Shown: positions 53,257 through 62,447, counted from the stretch's first letter. The stretch is DNA of 64,000 nucleotides from Streptomyces verrucosisporus (GCF_017114865.1 NZ_JADEYH010000008.1:124001-188000), one strand, 5' to 3'. Numbers and translations: made by a program. The notes: a model not told the origin generated them from the letters alone.

Positions 53257-53859
53257 TCAGCGGGGTCTGAGGCCGTGCAGCAGGTGGTGGATCAGGTCGT
53301 CGGTCATGCCGAGGGCCTCGGCCGGGTCGAGTATGCCGCCCGCCGCGAAGCCGGCGATGCCGTGGAGGGCGGCGCCGGTGAAGAGGGTGAGGCGTTTCGG
53401 GGCGGCCTCGACGATCTCGCCGCGCCGCTGGGCGTCCGCGATCACCCGTTCGAAGACGCCCACCGTCCGGTCGACCCCGGCGGCCATCCGCTCGGCGGCC
53501 CCGGGCTCGTGCTTGCGGGCGTACATGAGGGTCAGGAGTTCGGTGTTCTCGGCGGCGAAGGCGAGGTAGGCGCGGGCGAGGCCGGTCAGGCGGGGCTGGA
53601 GCGGGAGTGCGGGCTCGTCGGCACCCTCCAGGACTCGGGCCAGCCGTTCGTAGCCGCCCAGGGCCAGGGCGTCGAGCAGGGCCTGCTTGTCCTTGAAGTG
53701 GCGGCCGGGCGCGGCGTGGCTGACGCCGGTCTCGCGGGCCAGCTCGCGCAGGGACAGGGAGGCGATCCCCTTCTCACGCAGGGTGCGCTCGGCGCTCTCC
53801 AGCAGGGCGGCGCGCAGGTCGCCGTGGTGGTAGGGGCGGCTCCGGGACATGTGGGTCAT
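53257..53859 (-). CDS. TetR-family regulator divergent from SDR
   Basis: The protein is 200 residues. HTH: RAALLESAERTLREKGIASLSLRELARETGVSHAAPGRHFKDKQALLDALALGGY. Helical ligand domain about 70-195. ATG starts at 53850 and 53859 are both in frame. It faces an SDR oxidoreductase 71 bases away and probably represses it. A partly symmetrical GATG...CATC element (53868-53885) lies just before its start. Confidence 0.9.
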   Translation of the reverse strand: MTHMSRSRPYHHGDLRAALLESAERTLREKGIASLSLRELARETGVSHAAPGRHFKDKQALLDALALGGYERLARVLEGADEPALPLQPRLTGLARAYLAFAAENTELLTLMYARKHEPGAAERMAAGVDRTVGVFERVIADAQRRGEIVEAAPKRLTLFTGAALHGIAGFAAGGILDPAEALGMTDDLIHHLLHGLRPR

Positions 53860-53895
53860 CGTATCCCGATGTTGACGGCGGCATCTTTGTTGTCG

Positions 53896-53931
53896 TTGCC
53901 ATCATTGTTGTCATCGTCTACTTTGGGGTCA
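53896..53931 (+). promoter_or_regulatory. Leaderless promoter of the SDR gene
   Basis: TTGCCA (53896-53901) and TACTTT (53919-53924) are separated by 17 bases, and the ATG is at 53931, 6 bases past the -10. No ribosome site exists. The T-rich stretch includes imperfect tandem TTGTTGTC elements. Confidence 0.7.
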
Positions 53932-54845
53932 TGGCAACCGACCAGAGCAAGCGATGGAACACCGACCTCCTCCCCGACCTCGTCGGCCGCACGGCCGTCG
54001 TCACGGGTGCCAACAGCGGCATCGGACTCACCGCGGCGGACGCGCTGGCCCGCGCGGGCGCGCATGTGGTGTTCGCCGTGCGGGACGTGGAGCGGGGCCG
54101 CGCGGCGGCGGCGACGGTGGACGGCAGTACGGAGGTGCTCCGTCTGGACCTGGCGGACCTGTCCTCCGTGCGCGGTTTCGCGGAGGGCTGGCAGGACCGC
54201 CCCGTGGACCTGCTGATCAACAACGCCGGTGTGATGATGATCCCGCGGCGGCGCACGCGGGACGGCTTCGAGATGCAGTTCGGCACGAACCACCTCGGCC
54301 ACTTCGCGCTGACGAACCTGCTTCTGCCGTACGTCACCGACCGCGTCGTCACGCTGGCCTCCGCCGCGCACCGCTGGGGTGGCGCGAGAATCCGGTTCGA
54401 CGACCCGAACATGGAGGCGGGTTACTCCCCGCAGGGTGCCTACGCCCAGTCCAAGCTGGCGAACCTGCTGTTCACCCTGGAACTCCAGCGCCGCCTGATG
54501 GAGTCGGGTTCCCCGGTCCGCGCCCTGGCCGCCCACCCCGGGTACGCGGCCACCAACCTCCAGAGCCATGCGGCGAACCCCCTCGCCCGCGCCGTCATGC
54601 GGTTCGGCAACAGGTTCCTCGCCCAGGACGACCGGGCGGGCGCCCTGCCGACCCTGTACGCGGCGACGGCCGACCTGCCCGGCGCGAGCTATGTCGGCCC
54701 GGACGGGGTGATGGAGGCAAGGGGCGGGCCGACGCTGGTGGGACGCAGCGCGGCGGCGAGCGATCCGGTGGCGGCGCGGCGGCTGTGGCAGATGTCGGAG
54801 GAGATGACGGGGGTCGGCTTCCCGGTGTTGCCGACGGGGCGCTGA
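53931..54845 (+). CDS. Short-chain dehydrogenase/reductase (retinol dehydrogenase-like)
   Basis: The protein is 304 residues. NAD(P)-binding TGANSGIG (about 25-32), NNAGVMMIP, catalytic Ser in LASAAHRWG, and YAQSK with the catalytic Tyr-Lys. The overall pattern (DLLPDLVGRTAVVTGANSGIG, MQFGTNHLGHFALTNLLLP) is that of the large retinol-dehydrogenase/WWOX-like SDR group. Substrate unknown; it is likely controlled by the adjacent TetR repressor, perhaps for detoxification. Confidence 0.93.
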   Translation: MATDQSKRWNTDLLPDLVGRTAVVTGANSGIGLTAADALARAGAHVVFAVRDVERGRAAAATVDGSTEVLRLDLADLSSVRGFAEGWQDRPVDLLINNAGVMMIPRRRTRDGFEMQFGTNHLGHFALTNLLLPYVTDRVVTLASAAHRWGGARIRFDDPNMEAGYSPQGAYAQSKLANLLFTLELQRRLMESGSPVRALAAHPGYAATNLQSHAANPLARAVMRFGNRFLAQDDRAGALPTLYAATADLPGASYVGPDGVMEARGGPTLVGRSAAASDPVAARRLWQMSEEMTGVGFPVLPTGR

Positions 54846-55199
54846 GGGCGCGCCCGGCCGGGCCGGGGCGGCCGCGGCGGTTGTTGCGGCTGCAACCGCT
54901 TCCGGAAGTGGGGGTGCGGCGTGCCGCCGCGCGCTTTCCACCGGCTGTGACCCTCTGCTTTTCGGTCACGTTTGGAACGTTGCGTATCCGGACGTATGCA
55001 CAGCGTTTCGAGACCCGCGAAGGCGATCGATCACAACGTCGCTGGTGATCGGTGTACCGGCCCTGTACCCCCGGGGGTTACGGCAAGCTACTCATTTAAT
55101 ACGCAACGTTACTCGAAATGATCGTCGAAGGTGCGTCCGGTGCCGTTACCCGACAGACTCACGTTCGCTATCCGTTACACCCCGACGGAAGGACGCGTC
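54846..55199. promoter_or_regulatory. Intergenic region with a 12-bp inverted repeat pair
   Basis: No gene is supported in these 354 bases. AACGTTGCGTAT (54976-54987) and its exact reverse complement ATACGCAACGTT (55099-55110) face each other 111 bases apart. The sequence between is less GC-rich than the neighbouring genes. The right copy is about 90 bases before a small secreted protein gene. Confidence 0.55.
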
Positions 55200-55496
55200 A
55201 TGCGGAACGCGGTGAAGTGCGCCCTGGTGAGCGGCCTGCTGGCCACGGGCACGCTCGCCCCGCTGTGCGGCGCGGCGCTCGCGGTGCCGGCGCCCCGCGC
55301 GCCCTCGGCGCTGGTACTCGCCGCCGCGCCGGAGCGCACGGGGGAGGCGGACGGCGCGGACGCGCCGGCCTGCACCCCCGAGGGCTCCGGGAGCGCCGGG
55401 AGCCCGGGGAGGCCCGGGGGCCGTTCCGCGCCGGAGATCCTCTGCGTGTGGCCGGACGGCGCGAAGGGGGACGGCGCGGAGGTGTTCGCCATCTGA
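55200..55496 (+). CDS. Small secreted protein
   Basis: The protein is 98 residues. Good signal peptide (MRNAVKCALVSGLLATGTLAPLCGAALAVPA, cleavage near AALA-VP). The mature part is Ala/Gly/Pro/Ser-rich with two cysteines (DAPACTPEGS, EILCVWPDG) that may form one disulfide. GGAAGGA lies 7 bases before the ATG. No family recognised. Confidence 0.65.
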   Translation: MRNAVKCALVSGLLATGTLAPLCGAALAVPAPRAPSALVLAAAPERTGEADGADAPACTPEGSGSAGSPGRPGGRSAPEILCVWPDGAKGDGAEVFAI

Positions 55497-55843
55497 CGGA
55501 ACCTTCCGGCGGAAACCGGGGTCCGTACCACCTGGGACCCCACTGAAGCGGCCGGTCGCCGTGCACGCCCCGGACAGGCGGCGCGAGCGGGCCGGCGGGC
55601 CTCGCGGTCACCTCCTCACCGCGGGGCGGGCCGATCGAGCGGACGGGCGGAGAGCCGGTCCTGTGGGGGGTGCTGGCACGCACCGCCCGTCCACGCCGCG
55701 GCCCACCGAGGGCGCGGTCCGGAGAGAATGCCTGGCTCTCCGGGCCGCGCCCCCCTTTCGTTCACTGGCTGTCATTGATGCCGCTCGTTCTGCTTGGCGC
55801 GCCCGATCTCCCCTGAAGTGCAAGAATCAGATACTCTGATCCC
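55497..55843. other. Intergenic region between secreted protein and TA module
   Basis: No supported gene. It contains one strong hairpin (55711-55751), after which the sequence becomes noticeably less GC-rich up to the antitoxin start. Confidence 0.5.
55711..55751 (+). terminator. Hairpin terminator
   Basis: GGCGCGGTCCGGAGAG (55711-55726) pairs with CTCTCCGGGCCGCGCC (55736-55751) with one G-T pair and a 9-base loop, followed by CCCCTTTCGTT. Confidence 0.75.
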
Positions 55844-56098
55844 ATGAAGACGATGACAGCGACTGAAGTGTCGAGAAACTTCGCGTCCGTCCTGGACATG
55901 GCCGAGCATGGCGAGACGATCGTAATCACTCGCGGTGGTCGGCGGCTGGCTACTCTGGGGCCGACATCGGCGGGGAACGGCGCCGCCCTCAAGGAGTTCT
56001 TCGCCACCCATCACTTCGACGAGTCGTTCGCCGACGATGTCGCGGCTGTGCGCGACCTGCTGACGGACGAGGTGAGCGCATCGTGGCCCGACGCCTGA
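55844..56098 (+). CDS. Phd/YefM-type antitoxin
   Basis: The protein is 84 residues. MKTMTATEVSRNFASVLDMAEHGETIVITRGGRRLATLGP is the canonical Phd/YefM DNA-binding half. The acidic C-terminal tail (ATHHFDESFADDVAAVRDLLTDE) would wrap the toxin. No ribosome site; TACTCT at 55832-55837 could be a -10 with leaderless translation. It overlaps the PIN toxin by 16 bases. Codon use is less GC-biased than in neighbouring genes, hinting at acquisition. Confidence 0.9.
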   Translation: MKTMTATEVSRNFASVLDMAEHGETIVITRGGRRLATLGPTSAGNGAALKEFFATHHFDESFADDVAAVRDLLTDEVSASWPDA

Positions 56099-56484
56099 TC
56101 CTGGACACAGGCGTCCTCATCCGTTCCGAACGAGGGATGCTGGATCTCTCCGCTTTCCTGAACGGAGACGATGACGTAGCCCTTGCCGCTGTGACGGTGG
56201 CCGAGCTGCAGATGGGCGTGGAACTGGCCGATGAAACCCGCCGTGAAAGGCGTCAGGAGGTCATCGACAGCGTTCTCGCACTGATCCCTGTCGAGGACTA
56301 CACGGCCGATACGGCACGTGTGCATGCTCGTCTGCTGGCCCATGCCCGCCGCGTAGGAAAGCCGCGTGGTGCACATGACCTACTCATCGCCGCGACGGCC
56401 GCCGCCACTGCCCGAACCGTTGTGACCACGGACGGCGCTGCCTCGTTCGGCGAGCTGCCGGGCGTGCGCTGCCTTTCTCTGTGA
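56083..56484 (+). CDS. VapC-type PIN-domain toxin
   Basis: This is a 133-residue PIN ribonuclease. Acidic metal-binding residues: Asp in LILDTGVLIRSERG, Glu in TVAELQMGVELA, Asp in AHDLLIAATAAA and Asp in VVTTDGAASF. Toxins of this kind cut specific RNAs, often tRNA or rRNA. GTG start preceded by GAGGTGAG within the antitoxin end. Encoded with its antitoxin as a pair. Confidence 0.92.
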   Translation: MARRLILDTGVLIRSERGMLDLSAFLNGDDDVALAAVTVAELQMGVELADETRRERRQEVIDSVLALIPVEDYTADTARVHARLLAHARRVGKPRGAHDLLIAATAAATARTVVTTDGAASFGELPGVRCLSL

Positions 56485-56618
56485 CCGCTGTCCCGGTCCG
56501 TCTTCCCTCCAGTGGGATGAAATACGGTCGCCCGGGCGTTGATCCACCGGTGCAGTGGACACACAGGGCGACACGCGGTCGCACACGGCGACGCACGACC
56601 AGCGGGAGGTAACCGGAA

Positions 56619-59600
56619 GTGGCGGGTACGCGGGCGGGGGAGACCGGGAAAGCCGGGGACGCGGGGGAGGCCGGGGACGCGCGGCGGCCGGGCTGGGCGC
56701 GGCGGCTGACCGCGTACTGCTGGCGCTACCGCCGCAACGTGCTGCTGTCGCTGGGCGCCTCGCTCGCCGGCATGGCCGTGATGGCGCTCGTCCCCCTGGT
56801 CACCAAGGTGGTCATCGACGACTTCATCGTCGACGGGGGCACCGGCGGCGGAGGCGGGCTCGGCCTGTGGATCGGGCTGCTGGTCGCCGCCGCGGTGGCG
56901 GTGTACGGGCTGACGTACGTGCGCCGCTACTACGGCGGCAGACTCGCGCTCGACGTCCAGCACGACCTGCGCACCGAGATGTACGACTCCATCGCCCGTC
57001 TCGACGGGCGACGGCAGGACGAGCTGTCCACCGGCCAGGTCGTCGGACGCGGCACCAGCGACCTCCAGCTCATCCAGGGCCTGCTGTTCATGACGCCGAT
57101 GATGATCGGCAACATCCTGCTCTTCGTCATCTCGCTGGTCGTGATGGTCTGGCTCTCGCCGCTGCTGACGCTGGTGGCGCTGGCCGTCGCGCCCGCCCTG
57201 ACGTTCATCGCCCGGCGCAGCCGCGACCGGCTGTTCCCCGCCAGCTGGTACGCCCAGGCCCAGGCCGGTGCCGTGGCGGGCGTGGTGGACGGGGCCGTCG
57301 GCGGTGTGCGCGTGGTCAAGGGCTTCGGCCAGGAGGAGCAGGAGACCGGCAAGCTGCGCTCGGCCGGCCGCGAGCTGTTCGCCGCCCGGCTGCGCACGGT
57401 GAAGCTGAACGCGCGCTACACCCCCGCGCTGCAGGCCGTGCCCGCCCTCGGCCAGGTCGCGATGCTCGCCTTCGGCGGCTGGATGGCCACCCGCGGCCAG
57501 ATCACCCTGGGCACCTTCGTCGCCTTCTCCACCTACCTCGCCCAGCTCGTCGGGCCGGTGCGGATGCTGACCATGATGCTGACGGTCGGCCAGCAGGCGC
57601 GGGCGGGCGTCGAGCGCGTCCTGGAGCTGATCGACACCGAGCCGGCCATCCGCGAGAGCGAGGACGCCCGCGAGCTGCCCGCCGACGCCCCGGCCACCGT
57701 CGAGTTCGACCGCGTCGGCTTCGCCTACGACACCGGACCCGACGCGCGGCCGGTGCTGGAGGACTTCTCGCTGAGCATCCGGCCCGGCGAGACCGTCGCC
57801 GTCGTCGGCACCTCGGGCAGTGGCAAGTCCACCGTCTCGCTGCTGCTGCCGCGCTTCTACGACGTGACCTCCGGCGCGGTGCGGGTCGGCGGCCACGACG
57901 TGCGCGAGCTGACCTCGGCCTCACTGCGCGCGGCCATCGGCCTGGTGCCCGAGCACAGCTTCCTGTTCTCCGACACCGTCCGCGCCAACATCGCATACGG
58001 CCACCCCGACGCCACCGACGAGCAGGTGCGGGCCGCCGCGCGCGCCGCCCAGGCCGACGGCTTCATATCCGACCTGCCCGAGGGCTACGACACAGCCGTC
58101 GGCGAGCAGGGCCTGACCCTCTCCGGCGGCCAGCGCCAGCGCATCGCCCTGGCCCGCGCCATCCTGTCCGACCCCAGGCTGCTGGTGCTGGACGACGCGA
58201 CCTCCGCCGTGGACGCCCGGGTGGAGCACGAGATCCACGAGGCGCTGCGCGGGGTGATGGCGGGCCGCACCACCCTGCTGATCGCCCACCGCCGCTCCAC
58301 CCTCTCCCTGGCCGACCGCATCGCCGTGCTCGACGGCGGACGGCTGGTGGACGCCGGCACCGACGCCGAGCTTCAGGAGCGCTGCGAGCTGTACCGCAGG
58401 CTGCTCAGCGACCCCGACGAGCTGGGCGGCGTCGAGCGCGACCCGGCCGGGCAGGCCGCCGCGGCCCGTGAGGCGTCCGGGACGGACTCCGAGGACGCGG
58501 CGCGGGACGACGGGTCCGACGGCCGGGTCGACGGCGTCACCCCCGATCTGTGGATCCGGGAGGGGGACCCGGAGGACACCTCCGCCACCACCCCCGGCGC
58601 GCCCGCCCCCGCCACCGGCGGACCGGGCTTCGCGGGAGCCCTGGCCGGGGTCCCGGCCACCCCCGAGATGCTCGACAAGGTCGCGGCCCTGCCCCCGGCC
58701 GACGACACCCCCGGCATCGACGAGGGGCGCGCCGCGGCCGCCGAGTCCGCCTACGGGCTGCGGCACCTGCTGCGCGGCTTCCGCGGACCGCTGCTGCTGA
58801 GCCTGCTGCTGGTGGTGGTCGACGCGGTCGCCGGACTGCTGCTGCCGGTCCTGGTGCGGCACGGCATCGACGAGGGCGTCCAGCAGGCGGCGCTCGGGGC
58901 GGTCTGGGCCGCCTCCGCGCTGGCGCTGGTCGTCGTGCTGGTGCAGTGGGCCGCGCAGACCGGTGAGACCCGGGCCATCGGCCGTACCGGCGAGCGGATG
59001 CTCTACACCCTCCGCGTCAAGATCTTCGCCCAGCTCCAGCGTCTCGGGCTCGACTACTACGAGCGCGAGCTCACGGGCAAGATCATGACCCGGATGACCA
59101 CCGACGTGGACGCCCTGACGACCTTCCTGCAGACCGGGCTGGTCCAGGCGATCGTCGCGGTGCTGACCTTCTTCGGCATCATGGTCGCCCTCGTCGTCAT
59201 CGACGCGGGGCTGGCGCTGGTGGTCCTGGCGACCCTGCCGCCCCTGGTGATCGGCACGGTCTTCTTCCGCCGCCAGAGCATCAAGGCGTACGAGCTGGCG
59301 CGCGAGCGCGTCAGCGGCGTCAACGCCGCCCTCCAGGAGGGCGTGGCCGGTCTGCGGATCGTGCAGGCGTTCCGCCGCGAGGAGCGCGACGCGCGCCGCT
59401 TCGCCGAACTCAGCGACGGATACCGGCAGGCGCGTGTACGCGGTCAGTGGCTGATCTCGGTGTACTTCCCCTTCATCCAGTTCCTCGCCTCCCTGGCGAC
59501 CGCCGCCGTGCTGATCGTCGGTGCGAACCGGGTGGGCGACGGCACGCTGACGGCGGGCGCGCTGGTGGCCTACCTGCTCTACATCGAGCTGTTCTTCGCC

Positions 59601-60515
59601 CCCGTGCAGCAGCTCTCGCAGGTCTTCGACGGCTACCAGCAGGCGGTCGTCTCCCTGGGCCGCGTCCAGGAACTGTTGCGCGAGCGGACGACGACGCCGC
59701 TGCCGAAGGAGCCGCGCGAGGTGGGCCGGCTGCGCGGCGAGATCGTCTTCGAGGACGTCGCCTTCCGGTACAACGCCGATGAGGGCGCAGACGGGAACGG
59801 GGGCTCGGACGGTGGCGAGAACGCGCTGTCCGGCGTTGATCTGACGATCCCCGCCGGACAGACGGTCGCCTTCGTCGGCGAGACGGGCGCCGGCAAGTCC
59901 ACGCTGGTCAAGCTAGTCGCCCGGTTCTACGACCCGACCTCGGGCACCGTCCGGGTGGACGGAGCCGACCTGCGCGAGCTGGACCTGGCCGGCTACCGGC
60001 ACCGGCTCGGGGTGGTGCCGCAGGAGTCGTACCTCTTCCCCGGCACGGTGCGCGACGCCATCGCCTACGGCCGTCCCGACGCCACCGACGCCGAGGTGGA
60101 GGCCGCCGCGCGGGCGGTCGGCGCGCACGACATGATCGCCACGCTCTCCGGCGGCTATCTGCATCCGGTCGCCGAGAAGGGGCGCAACCTCTCGGCCGGG
60201 CAGCGGCAGCTGATCGCCCTGGCCCGCGCGGAGCTGGTGAGCCCGGACATCCTGCTGCTGGACGAGGCCACCGCGGCCCTGGACCTGGCCACCGAGGCGC
60301 TGGTCAACCAGGCCACCGACCGCCTGGCGGGCCGCCGCACCACCCTGGTCGTCGCCCACCGCCTCACCACGGCCGCCCGCGCGGACCGGGTGGTGGTCCT
60401 GGACCACGGCCGGGTGGTGGAGGACGGCACCCACACGGAGCTGCTGGAACGCGGCGGGCGGTACGCGGAGTTGTGGCGCACCTACGCGGGCGTGCCCGCG
60501 GGCGCGGGGGTGTGA
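56619..60515 (+). CDS. Fused heterodimer-type ABC exporter (two TMD-NBD halves)
   Basis: The protein is 1298 residues. Half 1: TMD about 30-345, NBD about 355-610, with Walker A GTSGSGKST, signature LSGGQRQR and Walker B LLVLDDATS. Half 2: TMD about 715-1020, NBD about 1035-1290, with Walker A GETGAGKST, LSAGQRQL and LLLDEATAALD. The residue after Walker B is Asp in half 1 and Glu in half 2, so one ATP site is degenerate, as in heterodimeric multidrug exporters (TM287/288-like). Halves are joined by an acidic/Pro linker (about 615-700). GTG start with GGAGGT 8 bases upstream. Substrate unknown (drugs or lipids likely). Confidence 0.93.
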   Translation: MAGTRAGETGKAGDAGEAGDARRPGWARRLTAYCWRYRRNVLLSLGASLAGMAVMALVPLVTKVVIDDFIVDGGTGGGGGLGLWIGLLVAAAVAVYGLTYVRRYYGGRLALDVQHDLRTEMYDSIARLDGRRQDELSTGQVVGRGTSDLQLIQGLLFMTPMMIGNILLFVISLVVMVWLSPLLTLVALAVAPALTFIARRSRDRLFPASWYAQAQAGAVAGVVDGAVGGVRVVKGFGQEEQETGKLRSAGRELFAARLRTVKLNARYTPALQAVPALGQVAMLAFGGWMATRGQITLGTFVAFSTYLAQLVGPVRMLTMMLTVGQQARAGVERVLELIDTEPAIRESEDARELPADAPATVEFDRVGFAYDTGPDARPVLEDFSLSIRPGETVAVVGTSGSGKSTVSLLLPRFYDVTSGAVRVGGHDVRELTSASLRAAIGLVPEHSFLFSDTVRANIAYGHPDATDEQVRAAARAAQADGFISDLPEGYDTAVGEQGLTLSGGQRQRIALARAILSDPRLLVLDDATSAVDARVEHEIHEALRGVMAGRTTLLIAHRRSTLSLADRIAVLDGGRLVDAGTDAELQERCELYRRLLSDPDELGGVERDPAGQAAAAREASGTDSEDAARDDGSDGRVDGVTPDLWIREGDPEDTSATTPGAPAPATGGPGFAGALAGVPATPEMLDKVAALPPADDTPGIDEGRAAAAESAYGLRHLLRGFRGPLLLSLLLVVVDAVAGLLLPVLVRHGIDEGVQQAALGAVWAASALALVVVLVQWAAQTGETRAIGRTGERMLYTLRVKIFAQLQRLGLDYYERELTGKIMTRMTTDVDALTTFLQTGLVQAIVAVLTFFGIMVALVVIDAGLALVVLATLPPLVIGTVFFRRQSIKAYELARERVSGVNAALQEGVAGLRIVQAFRREERDARRFAELSDGYRQARVRGQWLISVYFPFIQFLASLATAAVLIVGANRVGDGTLTAGALVAYLLYIELFFAPVQQLSQVFDGYQQAVVSLGRVQELLRERTTTPLPKEPREVGRLRGEIVFEDVAFRYNADEGADGNGGSDGGENALSGVDLTIPAGQTVAFVGETGAGKSTLVKLVARFYDPTSGTVRVDGADLRELDLAGYRHRLGVVPQESYLFPGTVRDAIAYGRPDATDAEVEAAARAVGAHDMIATLSGGYLHPVAEKGRNLSAGQRQLIALARAELVSPDILLLDEATAALDLATEALVNQATDRLAGRRTTLVVAHRLTTAARADRVVVLDHGRVVEDGTHTELLERGGRYAELWRTYAGVPAGAGV

Positions 60516-60540
60516 GCGAGCCCTTTCACCGAGCGCTTCC

Positions 60541-60586
60541 CGCCGTTGAGCGCGTCCCCCGTGCACGGGGGGCGCGCTCAACGGCG
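60541..60586. terminator. Very strong 20-bp hairpin, bidirectional terminator
   Basis: Arms 60541-60560 and 60567-60586 pair along 20 positions (one T-G) around GTGCAC. It follows the ABC exporter and overlaps the last codons and stop of the convergent small gene. Confidence 0.85.
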
Positions 60587-60799
60587 GTTGCGCGGGTGGG
60601 CGCGGGCCGTGCGCTCGTTGCCGCGCCGGTGGTTCCCCGTCCAGCGGGCCGTCACCGGTTGCGGATCGCCCGATTCCACCTCCACCAGGAAGCGCCGGGC
60701 GCGCTCGCCGCGCAGGGTGGTGACCGGGCGGCCGTGGTGGGCGACGGCCACCGTGCCGTCGCCGTACACGTCGTAGGAGAAACCTCCGGGTGCGGGCAT
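60578..60799 (-). CDS. Small conserved protein
   Basis: The protein is 73 residues, starting MPAPGGFSYDVYGDGTVAVAHHGRPVTTLRGERARRFL. It has a beta-hairpin-like N-terminal half and a basic tail (TARWTGNHRRGNERTARAHPRNRR) that could bind nucleic acid. I recall similar small proteins across Streptomyces but no function. The ATG at 60799 is preferred over a longer low-complexity frame. Its stop codon lies within the terminator hairpin. Confidence 0.75.
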   Translation of the reverse strand: MPAPGGFSYDVYGDGTVAVAHHGRPVTTLRGERARRFLVEVESGDPQPVTARWTGNHRRGNERTARAHPRNRR

Positions 60800-61011
60800 A
60801 CGGGCGACCGTACGGGCCGGGGGCGGCGGGGCGCACCCGGACATCCGTCCGCCGCCTCCCTCCCGCGTTCCGCCTACGGCCGTCCCCCGGGCCGTCCCCG
60901 TGCGCCCCCTCCGGGCCCGATCCCGCCGCCGGCGCCAACCCGCTCTGGCGGGGCCGGTGTTGCGCCGGATAGGTTCGCCGCGTTCACGGACAAGCCCACG
61001 GGAGGGCACAC

Positions 61012-62427
61012 ATGCGCAAGGCGCTCAGAGCGCTGCTGACCCTGCTGGTGCTCATCGGCACCGTCAGCGTCGGCAGCGCGTCGGCGGGGGCCGCCACCGC
61101 GGCCGGGACCGACATCGAGGACCGCATCCTCGCGATACCGGGGATGCGCCTGATCGAGGAGAAGCCGGTCGACGGCTACCGCTTCTTCGTACTGGGCTAC
61201 CGGCAGCCCGTCGACCACCGCAGGCCCTGGAAGGGCGGCTTCGAGCAGCGCCTGACGGTGCTGCACAGGGGCGAGGACCGGCCCACCGTCTTCTACACCT
61301 CCGGCTACGGGCTGCGCACCACGCCCTCGCGCAGCGAGCCGACGCGGATGACCGACGGCAACCAGGTCTCCATGGAGTACCGCTTCTTCACCCCGTCGCG
61401 GCCCGAGCCCGCCGACTGGTCCAAGCTCGACATCTGGCAGGCGGCCAGCGACCAGCACCGTGTCTTCCGCGCGCTGCACCGGATCTACGACGAGGAGTGG
61501 ATCTCCACCGGCGGCAGCAAGGGCGGCATGACGGCCACGTACTACCGCCGCTTCTACCCGCACGACATGGACGGCACGGTCGCCTACGTCGCGCCCAACG
61601 ACGTCAACAACAAGGAGGACTCGGCCTACGACGAGTTCTTCGCCACCGTCTCCACCGCCGAGTGCCGTGAGCGGCTGAACACCGTGCAGCGCGAGGTCTT
61701 CGTGCGCCGCGACGAGATCGTGGCCCGCTACGAGGCGTGGGCGAGGCAGGAGGGCTACACCTTCGATGTCGTCGGCAGCGCCGACAAGGCCTTCGAGAAC
61801 GTCGGCCTGGACCTGGTGTGGGCCTGGTGGCAGTACGGCTCGGAGTCCGACTGCGGCCAGGTGCCCGGGGCGGACGCGACCACCGGCGAGCTGTACGACT
61901 TCGTCGACCGGGTGGCGGGCTTCTCCTTCTACACCGACCAGGGCCTGGAGTACTACACGCCGTACTACTACCAGGCAGGCACCCAGCTCGGCGCGCCGAG
62001 CTTCGACACCCCGCACCTGGACGGGCTGCTGCGCCACCCCGGCATCTACGACCCGCGCTCCTACGTCCCGCGCGACATCCCGATGAGCTTCGACAGGAAG
62101 GCGATGCGCGACATCGACAAGTGGGTGCGCAAGGACGCCGAGCGGATGCTGTTCGTCTACGGCGAGAACGACCCGTGGGGAGCGGAGCCCTTCCGGCTGG
62201 GCCGCGGCAGTGAGGACTCCTACGTCCTGACCGCGCCCGGCGCCAACCACGGCGCGAACATCGCCGCTCTGGAGGAGGACGACAGGGCACTGGCCACCGG
62301 CGCCCTGATGCGGTGGGCCGGCCTGGACGCCGACGCCTCCGCGAAGCGGAAGGCGGCGCCGCTCGCGCCGTACGACGCGAAGCTGGACCAGGCCGACAAG
62401 GCCGACCGGCGGATGCTGCGCCCGTAG
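61012..62427 (+). CDS. Secreted S37-family tripeptidyl aminopeptidase
   Basis: The protein is 471 residues. Signal peptide about 1-29. Serine peptidase of family S37 (PS-10): catalytic Ser in STGGSKGGMTATYYRRFYP, Asp in YGENDPWGAE, His in APGANHGANI. The conserved family stretch VAYVAPNDVNNKEDSAYDEFF is present. Such enzymes remove N-terminal tripeptides from extracellular proteins. GGGAGG lies 6 bases before the ATG. It is followed by two strong hairpins. Confidence 0.92.
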   Translation: MRKALRALLTLLVLIGTVSVGSASAGAATAAGTDIEDRILAIPGMRLIEEKPVDGYRFFVLGYRQPVDHRRPWKGGFEQRLTVLHRGEDRPTVFYTSGYGLRTTPSRSEPTRMTDGNQVSMEYRFFTPSRPEPADWSKLDIWQAASDQHRVFRALHRIYDEEWISTGGSKGGMTATYYRRFYPHDMDGTVAYVAPNDVNNKEDSAYDEFFATVSTAECRERLNTVQREVFVRRDEIVARYEAWARQEGYTFDVVGSADKAFENVGLDLVWAWWQYGSESDCGQVPGADATTGELYDFVDRVAGFSFYTDQGLEYYTPYYYQAGTQLGAPSFDTPHLDGLLRHPGIYDPRSYVPRDIPMSFDRKAMRDIDKWVRKDAERMLFVYGENDPWGAEPFRLGRGSEDSYVLTAPGANHGANIAALEEDDRALATGALMRWAGLDADASAKRKAAPLAPYDAKLDQADKADRRMLRP

Positions 62428-62447
62428 GGGCGCACCCCGTGAGGGAA

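Noticed and set aside
60900..61670. 256-codon plus-strand frame overlapping the S37 peptidase start
   Set aside because: It is an Arg/Ala-rich shadow of the peptidase gene, whose signal peptide and catalytic motifs are in the other frame.
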